Of a stretch of DNA of 60,553 nucleotides, positions 18,230 to 26,459 are shown piece after piece. The translations under genes and the position numbers were made by a program. Under the pieces are notes generated by a model. That model was not told where the DNA came from. It saw nothing but the letters and a program-made list of their open reading frames with translations, and ran no database searches. The first letter of the stretch is position 1. Each line of letters begins with the position of its first letter. This DNA comes from an uncultured Pseudomonadota bacterium (lineage in GTDB: Bacteria; Pseudomonadota; Alphaproteobacteria; Rs-D84), in assembly GCA_902774285.1 (NCBI GenBank), contig CACYHO010000003.1, forward strand, positions 1-60,553, given 5' to 3'.

Positions 18230-18985
18230 ATGAAAACCCTAGATAAAGTAAATGTTGCTAAATATTTATTTTTAATAACATCATTGTTGCCAGTTGCAAA
18301 AAATGCACAAGCGCGCACTAAAAATTCAGAAGTTTTACCAAGCAAAGGTGAATATACTTTGGTATTCAGTGCAGGTTTTGAACATATGTTGCCTTCACGT
18401 ATTATTGAATCTCAAATAAAAGCCAAAGATTTGGAAGGGTTTGGCCCCGGATGTTTTGTGGAAGCAGGCTTTGCAAATTGGTCTGGCAAACACGGTCATT
18501 CGAATTATGAAACACATATCGGTTTTACAGGCCGTTTCGATTATCACAACTTTTATTCGCGTGCATACAGTATTAAAGACGCGTTAAATGCGAAATATCG
18601 TGCTGGTCAAACAGGACCATATGTGGACCCAAACGATTTTTGTGGTGCACATGTCCAAGATTTTATAAACACATTAAATGTTAATACTGGTTTTGGATGG
18701 GCTGGTTTTATTTTTGATGTAAATGCTGGTGTTGGTATGCATTTTGATAACCGTGGTAATTGGGGCCCAGTTGTGGCGTTTGGTGGCGGTTTTGGATATA
18801 GATTTGATGAAAACTTTAAATTGGATGCGAAGTGGCGTTTGAATTTATTCCCATATGAAAATTTGAACAAACCATATTCTTCAACTAACCCAGGGTTGTG
18901 TAACAGCATAGAACTTGGTTTGACTTACAAATTAAAAGCATTCCAAAAAGATACACAGAAACATCATAATGGTAAGCACCGTTAA
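18230..18985 (+). CDS. Exported protein, probable outer-membrane beta-barrel
   Basis: This 251-aa protein has an N-terminal signal-like segment (VAKYLFLITSLLPVAKNAQA, probable cleavage after AQA). The rest alternates aromatic and small residues in strand-like runs (YTLVFSAGFEH, FVEAGFANW, THIGFTGRFDYHNFYSRAY, VNTGFGWAGFIFDVNAGVGMHFD, PVVAFGGGFGYRFD, FKLDAKWRLNLFPY, CNSIELGLTYKLKAF), which is the look of an 8-strand OmpA/Opa-type barrel. I cannot assign a named family. It has a clear promoter, a weak AGGAAAAAT ribosome site and a terminator; it is monocistronic. Confidence 0.65.
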   Translation: MKTLDKVNVAKYLFLITSLLPVAKNAQARTKNSEVLPSKGEYTLVFSAGFEHMLPSRIIESQIKAKDLEGFGPGCFVEAGFANWSGKHGHSNYETHIGFTGRFDYHNFYSRAYSIKDALNAKYRAGQTGPYVDPNDFCGAHVQDFINTLNVNTGFGWAGFIFDVNAGVGMHFDNRGNWGPVVAFGGGFGYRFDENFKLDAKWRLNLFPYENLNKPYSSTNPGLCNSIELGLTYKLKAFQKDTQKHHNGKHR

Positions 18986-19011
18986 AAAAAACGCCCGTTT
19001 GGGCGTTTTTT
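18985..19011. terminator. Bidirectional terminator
   Basis: AAAAAACGCCC-GTTT-GGGCGTTTTTT lies between the barrel-like gene and metG, which converge. Confidence 0.85.
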
Positions 19012-19025
19012 AGTAAATACAAAAA

Positions 19026-20555
19026 TTATTTTTCAGTGCTGTCCACAGCCAATTTTGGAAACAGTATAGATGCTTCTTTGATTTGAACACCGGCTTGTAA
19101 TTTAGCAGGCACTACATTTACAACCGTTATGTCTGCCTGGTCAATTTGCAAAGTATCCAGTATTTTCTTTGCTGTATTTGGTGCAATAGGGTACAAAGCA
19201 ATTGCAATTATGCGTAAACTGTCCATCAATGTGTATAAACAAGAATCTAATTCATCCTGTGTTTCTGGCAAACGTTTTGCCATTGACCATGGTTCTTTGC
19301 GACTTACATAAGAGTTAACTTCAGAACAAGCCTGTAATAACGCATTGGACAAAGCGCTTATTTCTGCGAAATTCGTTACAGATTTTAATGCGCTGCTCAA
19401 AGAATTGCTTATTTGTGTAAGCAATTGAGAATCTTCGTCTGTTAATTTTGCATCTGGAACAACATTTGATTTGTATTTTTCCAACAATTTACAAGAACGC
19501 ATATGCAAATTACCGATATTGTTCGCCATCAACTGATAAAATTCAGTAATATTTCTTTCTGATACGGCAATATCTCTGTCGCTTACATTTGTTGACATAA
19601 ACATACGTAACGCGTCAGTGCCGACAGTATTGATAACCTTTACAGGATCGACAACATTGCCAATAGATTTTGACATTTTTATCCCAGATTCTCCGGTCAA
19701 AAAGCCATGAACCAAAACTTTATGAACAGGTTCCAATCCCATCGCCTTTAACATTATTGGCCAATAGATACAGTGTGGTTTTATAATATCTTTACCCATC
19801 AAATGGACAGAATTTGCCCATAATTGATCTTTGTTCGGTTTTTCATAAATACTGGAAACATAGTTGACCAGCGCATCAAACCAAATATAAGTCACATATT
19901 TGTCATCAAAAGGTAATGGAACACCCATTTTTACGCGGGATACAGGACGTGAAATACACAAATCTTCCAATGGTTCCTTTAACATATTCAAAATTTCTGT
20001 TGCGAAATATTTAGGTTGAATCCATTCTGGATTATTTTTGATATGTTCAACCAACCAATCGCGGAAAGGTTCTAAACGGAAAAAATAATTCTCTTCTTCA
20101 ACAACAATAGGTTTTTTCTGGTGATCAGGGCAGTTCCCATGTTCGTCTAAATCTGATTCACGTTTGAACATTTCACAGCCTTCACAATAAAGGCCAGAAT
20201 ATTTTTTCTTTACGATATATCCGCTTTCATAAATCTTTTGCAAGAATTCTTGAACAACTTTGATATGTTTATCAGCGGTGGTTCGTACAAAGAAATCGTA
20301 TTGTATATCCAAACTGTCGAACAAAGATTTGAAAACGTCTGCTTTGTTATCCAGAAATTCTTGTTCGGAAAGACCACTTTTTTCAATGGCAGCCTGGATT
20401 TTTTGACCATGTTCATCAACGCCAGTTGTATAAAAAGTATCTTCGCCATTCATATTAGCGACACGTTTCAAAACATCACCAAGAATAGTGGTATAAGCAT
20501 GACCAATATGAGGATCGCCGTTTGGATAATAAATAGGGGTTGTTACGTATTTCAT
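19026..20555 (-). CDS. metG: Methionyl-tRNA synthetase
   Basis: This 509-aa class I synthetase charges both initiator and elongator tRNA-Met. It has a HIGH-like motif (HIGHAYTT), the metal-binding knuckle CEGCEMFKRESDL with later C-x2-H, and KMSKS (GIKMSKSIGN). It lacks the C-terminal dimerisation domain, as many ~510-aa bacterial forms do. The start is set at 20555 by a GGGGAGG ribosome site; the longer reading upstream runs through tRNA-Ser and is rejected. tRNA-Ser ends 24 nt before the ATG, so both probably share a transcript and tRNA 3' processing would release the metG mRNA. Confidence 0.96.
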   Translation of the reverse strand: MKYVTTPIYYPNGDPHIGHAYTTILGDVLKRVANMNGEDTFYTTGVDEHGQKIQAAIEKSGLSEQEFLDNKADVFKSLFDSLDIQYDFFVRTTADKHIKVVQEFLQKIYESGYIVKKKYSGLYCEGCEMFKRESDLDEHGNCPDHQKKPIVVEEENYFFRLEPFRDWLVEHIKNNPEWIQPKYFATEILNMLKEPLEDLCISRPVSRVKMGVPLPFDDKYVTYIWFDALVNYVSSIYEKPNKDQLWANSVHLMGKDIIKPHCIYWPIMLKAMGLEPVHKVLVHGFLTGESGIKMSKSIGNVVDPVKVINTVGTDALRMFMSTNVSDRDIAVSERNITEFYQLMANNIGNLHMRSCKLLEKYKSNVVPDAKLTDEDSQLLTQISNSLSSALKSVTNFAEISALSNALLQACSEVNSYVSRKEPWSMAKRLPETQDELDSCLYTLMDSLRIIAIALYPIAPNTAKKILDTLQIDQADITVVNVVPAKLQAGVQIKEASILFPKLAVDSTEK

Positions 20556-20578
20556 CTGTGCCTCCCCAGAATAATATC

Positions 20579-20669
20579 TGGCGGAGACGAAGGGATTCGA
20601 ACCCTTGATACCCTTGCGAGTATACCACATTTCCAATGTGGCGCACTAGACCAACTATGCGACGTCTCC
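20579..20669 (-). tRNA. tRNA-Ser (GGA)
   Basis: This is 91 nt including an encoded CCA. The acceptor is GGAGACG/CGTCTCC, the anticodon loop TTGGAAA gives GGA, and a long variable arm (TATACTCGCAAGGGTATC) is typical of serine tRNAs. The T arm is GTTCGAATC. It lies 24 nt upstream of metG on the same strand. Unlike the other three tRNAs here, it has no duplicated 3' tail behind it. Confidence 0.95.
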
Positions 20670-20687
20670 GGATTGTGTGTGTTTTTA

Positions 20688-21074
20688 TTATTCTTCGCCT
20701 TCTGATGCATCTGGTGTATCGTCTTCTTCGACGACATTATCCGTTGGTTGTGCATCATCCATCAAAGAATTTTCCAATTCTGCGTCAATTTCGCGCAACA
20801 TTGGATCTTCACTTGCGATTTCCAATGAAGCATCTTCTTCGATAGCAGCGGGTGCATCTTTGTAAGATTGAACGAATTCATGGCGAACATCTGCAACATC
20901 CAATTTACCGCTTGCAATTTCGCGCAAAGCAACAACAGTCAATTTATCATCATTCTTTTCGACAACAGCTTCTGCGCCACCGTTAAGATCACGAACGCGT
21001 TGTGAAGCCAGCATTCCCAATTCATAGCGGCTGTCTACAAAAGGTAAAGTGTCAGAATTTGTTACACGTGCCAT
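20688..21074 (-). CDS. rpoZ: RNA polymerase omega subunit
   Basis: This 128-aa protein assists RNA polymerase assembly. The N-terminal half is typical of omega ([41 protein letters not shown]). After residue ~75 comes a very acidic tail rich in Asp/Glu, longer than in many homologues. ATG at 21074 is preceded by AAAGGA; an in-frame start 24 nt upstream has no ribosome site. It is transcribed from a promoter placed back-to-back with that of mtaB. Confidence 0.9.
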   Translation of the reverse strand: MARVTNSDTLPFVDSRYELGMLASQRVRDLNGGAEAVVEKNDDKLTVVALREIASGKLDVADVRHEFVQSYKDAPAAIEEDASLEIASEDPMLREIDAELENSLMDDAQPTDNVVEEDDTPDASEGEE

Positions 21075-21088
21075 AATTAAATCCTTTG

Positions 21089-21117
21089 TTGAAATCATTT
21101 TTGTCAGCGTTTATAAT
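21089..21117 (+). promoter_or_regulatory. Promoter of mtaB
   Basis: TTGAAA (21089-21094), a 17-bp spacer and TATAAT (21112-21117). Its -10 box overlaps the -10 box of rpoZ on the other strand. Confidence 0.65.
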
Positions 21118-21141
21118 GCCTTATGAAGTGTGAAAAATCAA
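21113..21141 (-). promoter_or_regulatory. Promoter of rpoZ
   Basis: On the minus strand TTGATT (21141-21136), a 17-bp spacer and CATTAT (21118-21113). The two promoters share the same -10 base pairs, so only one polymerase can occupy the site at a time. Confidence 0.6.
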
Positions 21142-21148
21142 GAAAAAA

Positions 21149-22375
21149 ATGAATATAAAAACATTATCTTTTGGATGCCGTCTTAATGCGCTTGAATGTG
21201 AAAAGATATCCGCAATGTTATCGGGCGTGATTGATACGGCAATATTGGTAAATACTTGTTCTGTCACAGGCGAAGCAGAACGTCAATGCGCCCAAACTGT
21301 GCGCCGTTTATCGCGTGAAAATCCCAATGCTGTTATTTTCGTAACTGGATGTGGTGCAACACGTAATCCAAAACTGTTTGCCGATATACCACATGCCTTT
21401 GTTATTGATAATGCAGACAAAATGAATCTGCAATCATATATTGATGCGCTGAAAACGGCAGATTTTGATGTTGCAGAATCAAAAATAGATATTTTCAAAT
21501 CGAACGAAGACAAATTGTCAAAGAAATTTATTCGTGTTCAAAACGGCTGTAACCACGATTGCACATATTGTGTAACACGCCTTTTGCGTGGGCCAAATGT
21601 ATCTTATCCGTATGAAGAAATATTGGAAGACGCACGCGCAGCAATTGAAGCCGGTTTTTATGAACTGGTTTTGACAGGGGTTGATACTGCATCTTATCTG
21701 CGTCGTGATAATGAAAAATTGACTTTGTTGGCTGATGTTTGCAAAAAATTATTGGACGATGTCCCGGGAATGCAGCATTTACGCCTTTCGTCCATAGACC
21801 CCGCATCGCCAGAGGTCCCAAAGATTATCGAATTAATGAAAAACGATGCGCGCTTTATGCCACATTTGCACCTGTCTATGCAATCGGGATCTGATACAAT
21901 TTTGAATTTAATGCGTCGCAGACACGATTCCAAGAAATTATTAGAACTGGTTAAATTGGCAGACGGTAAAATTTCATTCAGTGCCGATATAATCTGTGGT
22001 TTCCCGGGTGAAACAGAAGAATTATTTAACGAAACAGTTAATGTAATTCGTGAAATGAAATTGATAAATGTTCATGCCTTTCCTTTTTCCCCACGTCCAG
22101 GTACAGTAGCAGCAGAACTGCCAAACCAAGTTAATCGTGCGGTATCAAAAAAACGTGTGAAAATATTGTATGATATAGTTGCGCAAAACAGGGCAGAATT
22201 TATGCAAAATCAAATCGGTAAAACAGTTTCTGTCTTGGTCGAAGAAAATAATACAGGTCGCACTCCTGATGATTTAGGTATAAAAATAGACGGCACACCA
22301 ATTTCAAACAAAACAATATGTAATGTGAAAATTACAGGTATGGAGAACGATACATTTACTGGTTTACGCGTTTAA
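21149..22375 (+). CDS. mtaB: tRNA t6A37 methylthiotransferase MtaB
   Basis: This 408-aa radical-SAM enzyme adds a methylthio group to t6A37 of tRNAs that read ANN codons. The N-terminal UPF0004 domain holds Cys10 (FGCRLNALE), the NTCSVT Cys and the VTGCGA Cys for one Fe-S cluster. The radical-SAM motif is CNHDCTYC. GFPGETEE and FPFSPRPGT follow, then a TRAM-like C-terminus. The length and the CRLN start favour MtaB over MiaB. Its substrate t6A depends on TsaB, encoded at 25.9 kb. Confidence 0.9.
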   Translation: MNIKTLSFGCRLNALECEKISAMLSGVIDTAILVNTCSVTGEAERQCAQTVRRLSRENPNAVIFVTGCGATRNPKLFADIPHAFVIDNADKMNLQSYIDALKTADFDVAESKIDIFKSNEDKLSKKFIRVQNGCNHDCTYCVTRLLRGPNVSYPYEEILEDARAAIEAGFYELVLTGVDTASYLRRDNEKLTLLADVCKKLLDDVPGMQHLRLSSIDPASPEVPKIIELMKNDARFMPHLHLSMQSGSDTILNLMRRRHDSKKLLELVKLADGKISFSADIICGFPGETEELFNETVNVIREMKLINVHAFPFSPRPGTVAAELPNQVNRAVSKKRVKILYDIVAQNRAEFMQNQIGKTVSVLVEENNTGRTPDDLGIKIDGTPISNKTICNVKITGMENDTFTGLRV

Positions 22376-23509
22376 GCCGGCGACAAAGCCGCTGCTGAAT
22401 GCCCATTGTAAATTATATCCACCCAAATCCCCAGTTATATCAAGGACTTCACCGGCGAAATAGAGCCCATTACAAAGCGATGATTCCATTGTTTTTGATG
22501 AAATTTTATCTGTTGAAATACCGCCAGCGGTCACTTCTGCGCTTTGCAGGCCGATTGTGGACGCATCATCAATTTCAAAACTGTTAATTTTATTGGCAAT
22601 TTGTTTTAATTCTGTGTCTTTAAAATCTGCAATATTACGGGGATCTGTACACAAAAAGTGTGCCAATTTATTAGGAATAAATTCTGATAAAGTGTTCGCA
22701 ACCGTCTTTTTCCCATTTTTTTGTTTGGCAGATTTTAAAAATTCAAATATATCGGTGTTTGGTGCAAAATTTATAGCCATTTTCGGTGTTCCAAACAAAG
22801 ACGCACGATATACAACAGGTCCACCAATTCCAAAGTGTGTGAATAATAAATCACCATTTAATTTGGTTTTGTTTATTGTAATTTGCGCTGGTAATGAAAT
22901 GCCGGCCAAATCGGACGAAAAACTTTTGGTTTTTAACGCGCAAAGGGCGGGACGAATTGGTTCGATTTTATGCCCAAATTGTTTTGCAATTACATGCCCG
23001 ATATTTGACACACCCAAATGGGCATAAGACAAACCGCCTGTCGCAATAATAACAGATTTGGCCTGGTATTCGCCGGTGTTTGTTTTGATAATAAATGTAT
23101 CGTCTGATTTATTAACGCCGTCCACAGTGGTGTTATATTTGATTCCTGTGCTACCAATATCAGATATTAACGCATTCACTATATCATTTGCATCATTTTT
23201 ACAGAAATATCGTCCAGGTTCTTTTTCGGTAAATTCAATATTATGCGATTTAACCCAATTCAAAGTATCAATTGGTGTCCATTGTGCCAACGGCGACACA
23301 ACAAAACGTGGATTTTTCCCAAAATAATGTGTGTAATCTGCATAAGTGTTGGTAAAATTACATTTTCCACCACCAGAAACAGCGACTTTGCGCGCCGGTT
23401 CGTTGCCCATATCGATAATCAATACGGACTTTTTGCGTTCGTGCAACTGTGCCGCCGCCATTAAACCGGCAGCCCCCGCACCGATAATAATCACATCATA
23501 ATTTTTCAT
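22364..23509 (-). CDS. HI0933-like FAD-dependent oxidoreductase
   Basis: This 381-aa flavoprotein has a Rossmann FAD motif at the N-terminus (VIIIGAGAAGLMAA), the family signature KVAVSGGGKCNFTN, ATGGLSYAHLGVSN in the middle, and LYFAGEVLDITGDLGGYNLQWAFSSG at the C-terminus. This is the HI0933/YhiN family, often annotated as aminoacetone oxidase-like; its true substrate is not settled. It converges with mtaB, overlapping it by 12 bp at the 3' ends. Confidence 0.9.
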   Translation of the reverse strand: MKNYDVIIIGAGAAGLMAAAQLHERKKSVLIIDMGNEPARKVAVSGGGKCNFTNTYADYTHYFGKNPRFVVSPLAQWTPIDTLNWVKSHNIEFTEKEPGRYFCKNDANDIVNALISDIGSTGIKYNTTVDGVNKSDDTFIIKTNTGEYQAKSVIIATGGLSYAHLGVSNIGHVIAKQFGHKIEPIRPALCALKTKSFSSDLAGISLPAQITINKTKLNGDLLFTHFGIGGPVVYRASLFGTPKMAINFAPNTDIFEFLKSAKQKNGKKTVANTLSEFIPNKLAHFLCTDPRNIADFKDTELKQIANKINSFEIDDASTIGLQSAEVTAGGISTDKISSKTMESSLCNGLYFAGEVLDITGDLGGYNLQWAFSSGFVAGLNA

Positions 23510-23545
23510 ATAACAATTCTATCGCAAACATTGTTTTTTTCAAAT

Positions 23546-23573
23546 AAAAAAGCCGTCACAAAGACGGTTTTTT
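23546..23573 (-). terminator. Terminator behind the tRNA-tail element (copy A)
   Basis: GCCGTC-ACAAA-GACGG flanked by A and T runs. Together with the flanking CAGA...CCGTC it resembles the terminator directly behind the tRNA(CAT), as though tail and terminator were copied together. Confidence 0.7.
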
Positions 23574-23579
23574 ATTCTG

Positions 23580-23700
23580 TGGTGGTAAGTCAGGACTCGC
23601 TCGGCATAAATGCCTGTGCGTCAACCGTAACGATTTCGCTGCGCTGTGCTTGCAAAATCTACTTGTTGTCGAACCCGGGTTCTCGTCCGTTGAATTGATA
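23580..23700 (-). ncRNA. tRNA-tail element, copy A (candidate structured RNA)
   Basis: This lies behind tRNA(CAT) and its terminator. On the minus strand it ends with GAGTCCTGACTTACCACCA, a decayed copy of that tRNA's own 3' end (GAGTCCTACTTAGCCCACCA). The ~90 nt before the tail are homologous to copy B at 55539-55655: the two share GTAGATTTTG, GTTACG and the frame GG-x-ATTTAT-x-CCGAG. Visible helices are GATTTTGC with GCGAAATC (12-nt loop), GGCA-TTTA-TGCC, and an outer GGAC/GTCC joining the 5' end to the tail. Differences from copy B keep pairing. No ORF fits. Whether it is expressed, mobile or a relic is unknown. Confidence 0.55.
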
Positions 23701-23731
23701 AAAATAAAAAACCGTCATAATGACGGCCTTT
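23701..23731 (-). terminator. Terminator directly after tRNA(CAT)
   Basis: On the minus strand GGCCGTCATTATGACGG is followed by a long T run, 10 nt after the tRNA CCA end. Confidence 0.75.
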
Positions 23732-23738
23732 TAATCTG

Positions 23739-23815
23739 TGGTGGGCTAAGTAGGACTCGAACCCACGACCAAAGCGTTATGAGCGCTCCGCTCTAACCAA
23801 CTGAGCTATTAGCCC
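23739..23815 (-). tRNA. tRNA with CAT anticodon, probably tRNA-Ile2
   Basis: This is 77 nt with encoded CCA. The acceptor is GGGCTAA/TTAGCCC with discriminator A, the anticodon stem GAGCG/CGCTT, the loop CTCATAA (CAT) and the T arm GGGTTCGAGTC. CAT can mean Met or Ile2. The C at loop position 32 and the TTGGTC variable loop resemble Ile2 tRNAs, whose C34 is turned into lysidine by TilS, more than elongator Met tRNAs. It is not the initiator type, since its anticodon stem lacks the three G-C pairs. The identity call is an inference. Confidence 0.85.
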
Positions 23816-23908
23816 ACAGCGAAACCTATTATATATTTTTTATTCAATCTTGCAAGATAAAAATGAACATATCTTGCTTTTTATGTCAATTTGTGCGAAT
23901 ATGCGGAT

Positions 23909-25180
23909 ATGGTTGAAATGGTGCCAATCTTGAACAAAGATCAAATGGATGCGTTTAATACAATTGAACGCACGCATTCTAATGTTTTAATCTTGGGTCA
24001 GGCTGGAACAGGAAAATCAACATTTGTGCAATATTTAAAGTCCGCATCCGCTAAACGTATAGTTTGTGCGTGTCCAACCGCTGTTTCTGCATTGAATATA
24101 GGTGGACAAACTATACATTCTCTTTTTCAAATTCAACCACGTGATTTTATTATGCCTGAATTATTGAAATTAAAGGCAAAACCGCGCAATATATTAAATG
24201 CAACAGATGTGTTAGTAATTGATGAAATATCAATGGTTGCGCCAGATTTGTTGGACGCAATTGATATTTTGGCACGTATGGCACGTCACAATAACGAACC
24301 TTTTGGTGGGATTCAGGTAGTTGCGATTGGAGATATGTTCCAATTACCGCCTGTTATAACGCGCGATGCGGAACAATATTACGAACAGGCTTATGAACAT
24401 AAAAACGCGTATTTTTTTGATGCCAATGTCTACAAGCGTGCGAACTTTATAAAATATGATTTTAATATGGTTTATCGTCAAAATGATGATGAATTACTAC
24501 AGAACTTGGTTCGTTTGCGTGATAATGATGCCGGTGCTTTGGCGTTTTTTAATCTGTGTCGCATAGAAGATGAAGCGTGCAGAAAAAATGCGGTTATAAT
24601 TACACCGTTCCGCGCTGTTGCAGAACGTATAAACACCGAAAAACTGAACCAAATAAACGCACCAGAAGTGGCCTACAAAGGTGAAATTTCTGGGAGTTTT
24701 AATGAAAATGATGTCCCGGCCCCCATGGAATTAAAATTAAAGCAGGGTGCATTGGTGATGTTTGTGAAAAATGGTGATAAATGGCACAATGGATCTGTTG
24801 GGATTGTTGAACAATTAAATGCGCGTGAAATAATCGTTCAATTGCTGGACGATGATTGCAAAGATATAGTCGTTGTTAAACCTGAAAAATGGCAAAAAAT
24901 AGAATATTCGCGTGATGAAAACGACAGGATAGTCGAAAATGAAATAGGTTCTTATAAACAATACCCGTTAATGTTGGGGTATGCAATGACGATACATAAA
25001 TCACAAGGAAAAACATTATCCAAGGTTATAATTGACATTTCACGTGGTGCGTTTGCACATGGTCAAACTTATGTTGCGTTATCACGAACCAAAAGGGCAA
25101 ATGATATGCATATTGTTAAACCATTAACATCACGTGATGTGATTTTTGATAAAAGAATTTTAGATTTTATAAGTGAATAA
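23909..25180 (+). CDS. PIF1-like SF1 DNA helicase
   Basis: About 423 aa. It has motif I (LGQAGTGKSTF), Ia (CACPTAVSALNIGGQTIHSLF), II (VLVIDEISMV), III (GDMFQLPPV), the MVYRQ segment of motif IV, an SH3-like insert (GALVMFVKNG, NGSVGIVEQL), motif V (GYAMTIHKSQGKTL) and VI (TYVALSRTKR). This is the PIF1/RecD2-type 5'-3' helicase core without accessory domains. Bacterial PIF1 homologues are scattered and often linked to mobile DNA, but this one sits among housekeeping genes. The start is uncertain: ATG 23909, ATG 23918 and TTG 23891 are all possible and none has a good ribosome site. Confidence 0.85.
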   Translation: MVEMVPILNKDQMDAFNTIERTHSNVLILGQAGTGKSTFVQYLKSASAKRIVCACPTAVSALNIGGQTIHSLFQIQPRDFIMPELLKLKAKPRNILNATDVLVIDEISMVAPDLLDAIDILARMARHNNEPFGGIQVVAIGDMFQLPPVITRDAEQYYEQAYEHKNAYFFDANVYKRANFIKYDFNMVYRQNDDELLQNLVRLRDNDAGALAFFNLCRIEDEACRKNAVIITPFRAVAERINTEKLNQINAPEVAYKGEISGSFNENDVPAPMELKLKQGALVMFVKNGDKWHNGSVGIVEQLNAREIIVQLLDDDCKDIVVVKPEKWQKIEYSRDENDRIVENEIGSYKQYPLMLGYAMTIHKSQGKTLSKVIIDISRGAFAHGQTYVALSRTKRANDMHIVKPLTSRDVIFDKRILDFISE

Positions 25181-25181
25181 A

Positions 25182-25568
25182 TTATATGTCTTTGGACATT
25201 AAAATCGCATCCACACCATCATAGTATTTTGGACGTAATCCTACCGGTAAAAAACCACAATTTTCATATAATTTTTTGCCGGCAACATTATTTGAAGCAA
25301 CTTCTAAAAATAATTTTTTAACCCCTTGATTTTTAATGTTTTTTTCAATTATTCCAATCATAGCAGAAGCGATTCCTTGGCGGCGCATTTCGGGGTTAAC
25401 ACCAATTGTTATAATTTCGGCTTCATCAATCACAATTCTGTACACAATAAAACCATTTTGAGACATGATAATTTCGCATCCAGAATTCTTTAATTCACGA
25501 AAATCATCTGCCGACCAAGGTTTGTTCGGAAAACATTTTTTATGAAGATTTGCCAATTCATCAAACAT
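25182..25568 (-). CDS. rimI: Ribosomal-protein-alanine N-acetyltransferase RimI-like (GNAT)
   Basis: This 128-aa GNAT protein has LHKKCFPNKPWSADDFREL (the RimI-type start), ITIGVNPEMRRQGIASAMI (acetyl-CoA binding loop R-x2-G-x-[AG]), and LEVASNNVAGKKLYENCGF (motif B with Asn and Tyr). RimI acetylates the N-terminal Ala of S18. It is commonly found next to tsaB, as here, separated by one small gene. Confidence 0.88.
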   Translation of the reverse strand: MFDELANLHKKCFPNKPWSADDFRELKNSGCEIIMSQNGFIVYRIVIDEAEIITIGVNPEMRRQGIASAMIGIIEKNIKNQGVKKLFLEVASNNVAGKKLYENCGFLPVGLRPKYYDGVDAILMSKDI

Positions 25569-25573
25569 GATTT

Positions 25574-25906
25574 TTAACGTGTTTTTGTATTGTTTGGCAT
25601 ACCGTTTTTTGCGATATAATTATTAAGCATTTTTTGATACATCCTTGCTACAAAACGTCTGTCAAAGAAAGATAATTGACACGGTGGCAATGAATATACA
25701 TCGGCACCTCTAAGATTATATGTTATGCCAAAATTGGTATCTCCATAATAGTTTCTGTGCATTTCTATTGAAATAGAACCTTTGTTTTTAATTTCTACAC
25801 TATGCATGCCCGTAGAATTGCCAACATCATAATGATAGGCATATTTGACATTATCTTTGTTTTTATTAATGTGGTTTAAAATAGCTATTTTATGAAAAAT
25901 ATTCAT
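25574..25906 (-). CDS. Hypothetical 110-aa protein between tsaB and rimI
   Basis: It is unrecognised. It is rich in Asn, Tyr and His (KYAYHYDVGNSTGMHS, IEMHRNYYGDTNFGITYN), has no signal peptide or TM segment, and has a basic C-terminus (NGMPNNTKTR). It is translated with its neighbours: 12 nt from tsaB's stop and 5 nt before rimI, with AAAAGGATAC as ribosome site. Confidence 0.6.
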   Translation of the reverse strand: MNIFHKIAILNHINKNKDNVKYAYHYDVGNSTGMHSVEIKNKGSISIEMHRNYYGDTNFGITYNLRGADVYSLPPCQLSFFDRRFVARMYQKMLNNYIAKNGMPNNTKTR

Positions 25907-25918
25907 GATGTATCCTTT

Positions 25919-26449
25919 TTATTTTTCAGCATAACTTGGACGCAAATACATTGGAATTACAGGTTCTATTTTGTTGTCTTTAATTTTGTTTTCAACAATG
26001 TCTTTTGCACAAATTAAATTAAATGGTTTATGGCCAACTGTTGACGGGCATTTCATTTGTTCGACTTCTACTTCGTCAATTGTCATTGTGCATGGTTCGT
26101 GTTGTGGTGATGCGACAAAGAAATCGCCGCGACCGGAATCAATCGCAACAAATGCATCTGGATTTTCGTATAAATATAATTCAAATAAATTTACACCAAC
26201 GACAGGTATGTTTAAACCGATAGCCAAACCCTTGGCATATGCGATTCCCATACGAATGCCGGTAAAACTTCCCGGGCCAACGATTACGCCAATCGCGGTT
26301 AAATCAGCCATTTGGACATTGTTTTGACTCATAAAATCGTTAACTGCAGTTGGTAATGCTATTGCCTGTTTTTCGGCATCAAAATGTGCGAATTTATCGT
26401 CCAATAATAAATCAATACCATTTGATGAAGAATTTATAACCAAAATCAT
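25919..26449 (-). CDS. tsaB: t6A biosynthesis protein TsaB
   Basis: This 176-aa ASKHA-fold protein is a partner of TsaD in the t6A37 synthesis complex. It shows MILVINSSSNGIDL, VGPGSFTGIRMGIAYAKGLA (the hallmark), and AIDSGRGDFFVA. The C-terminus is short but ends in PMYLRPSYAEK, as in many TsaB proteins (YLR dipeptide region). ATG at 26449 has AAGGATTTT before it, overlapping the lon stop region. It acts upstream of MtaB, which modifies t6A. Confidence 0.9.
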   Translation of the reverse strand: MILVINSSSNGIDLLLDDKFAHFDAEKQAIALPTAVNDFMSQNNVQMADLTAIGVIVGPGSFTGIRMGIAYAKGLAIGLNIPVVGVNLFELYLYENPDAFVAIDSGRGDFFVASPQHEPCTMTIDEVEVEQMKCPSTVGHKPFNLICAKDIVENKIKDNKIEPVIPMYLRPSYAEK

Positions 26450-26459
26450 AATAAAATCC

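Noticed and set aside
20556..20636. 27-residue N-terminal extension of metG
   Set aside because: It reads through tRNA-Ser, while a GGGGAGG ribosome site and the family start support 20555.
23581..23700. A degenerate second tRNA gene
   Set aside because: Only the 3' tail matches a tRNA; there is no D arm or anticodon arm of tRNA type, and the core is shared with the copy at tRNA-Arg, whose tail is different.
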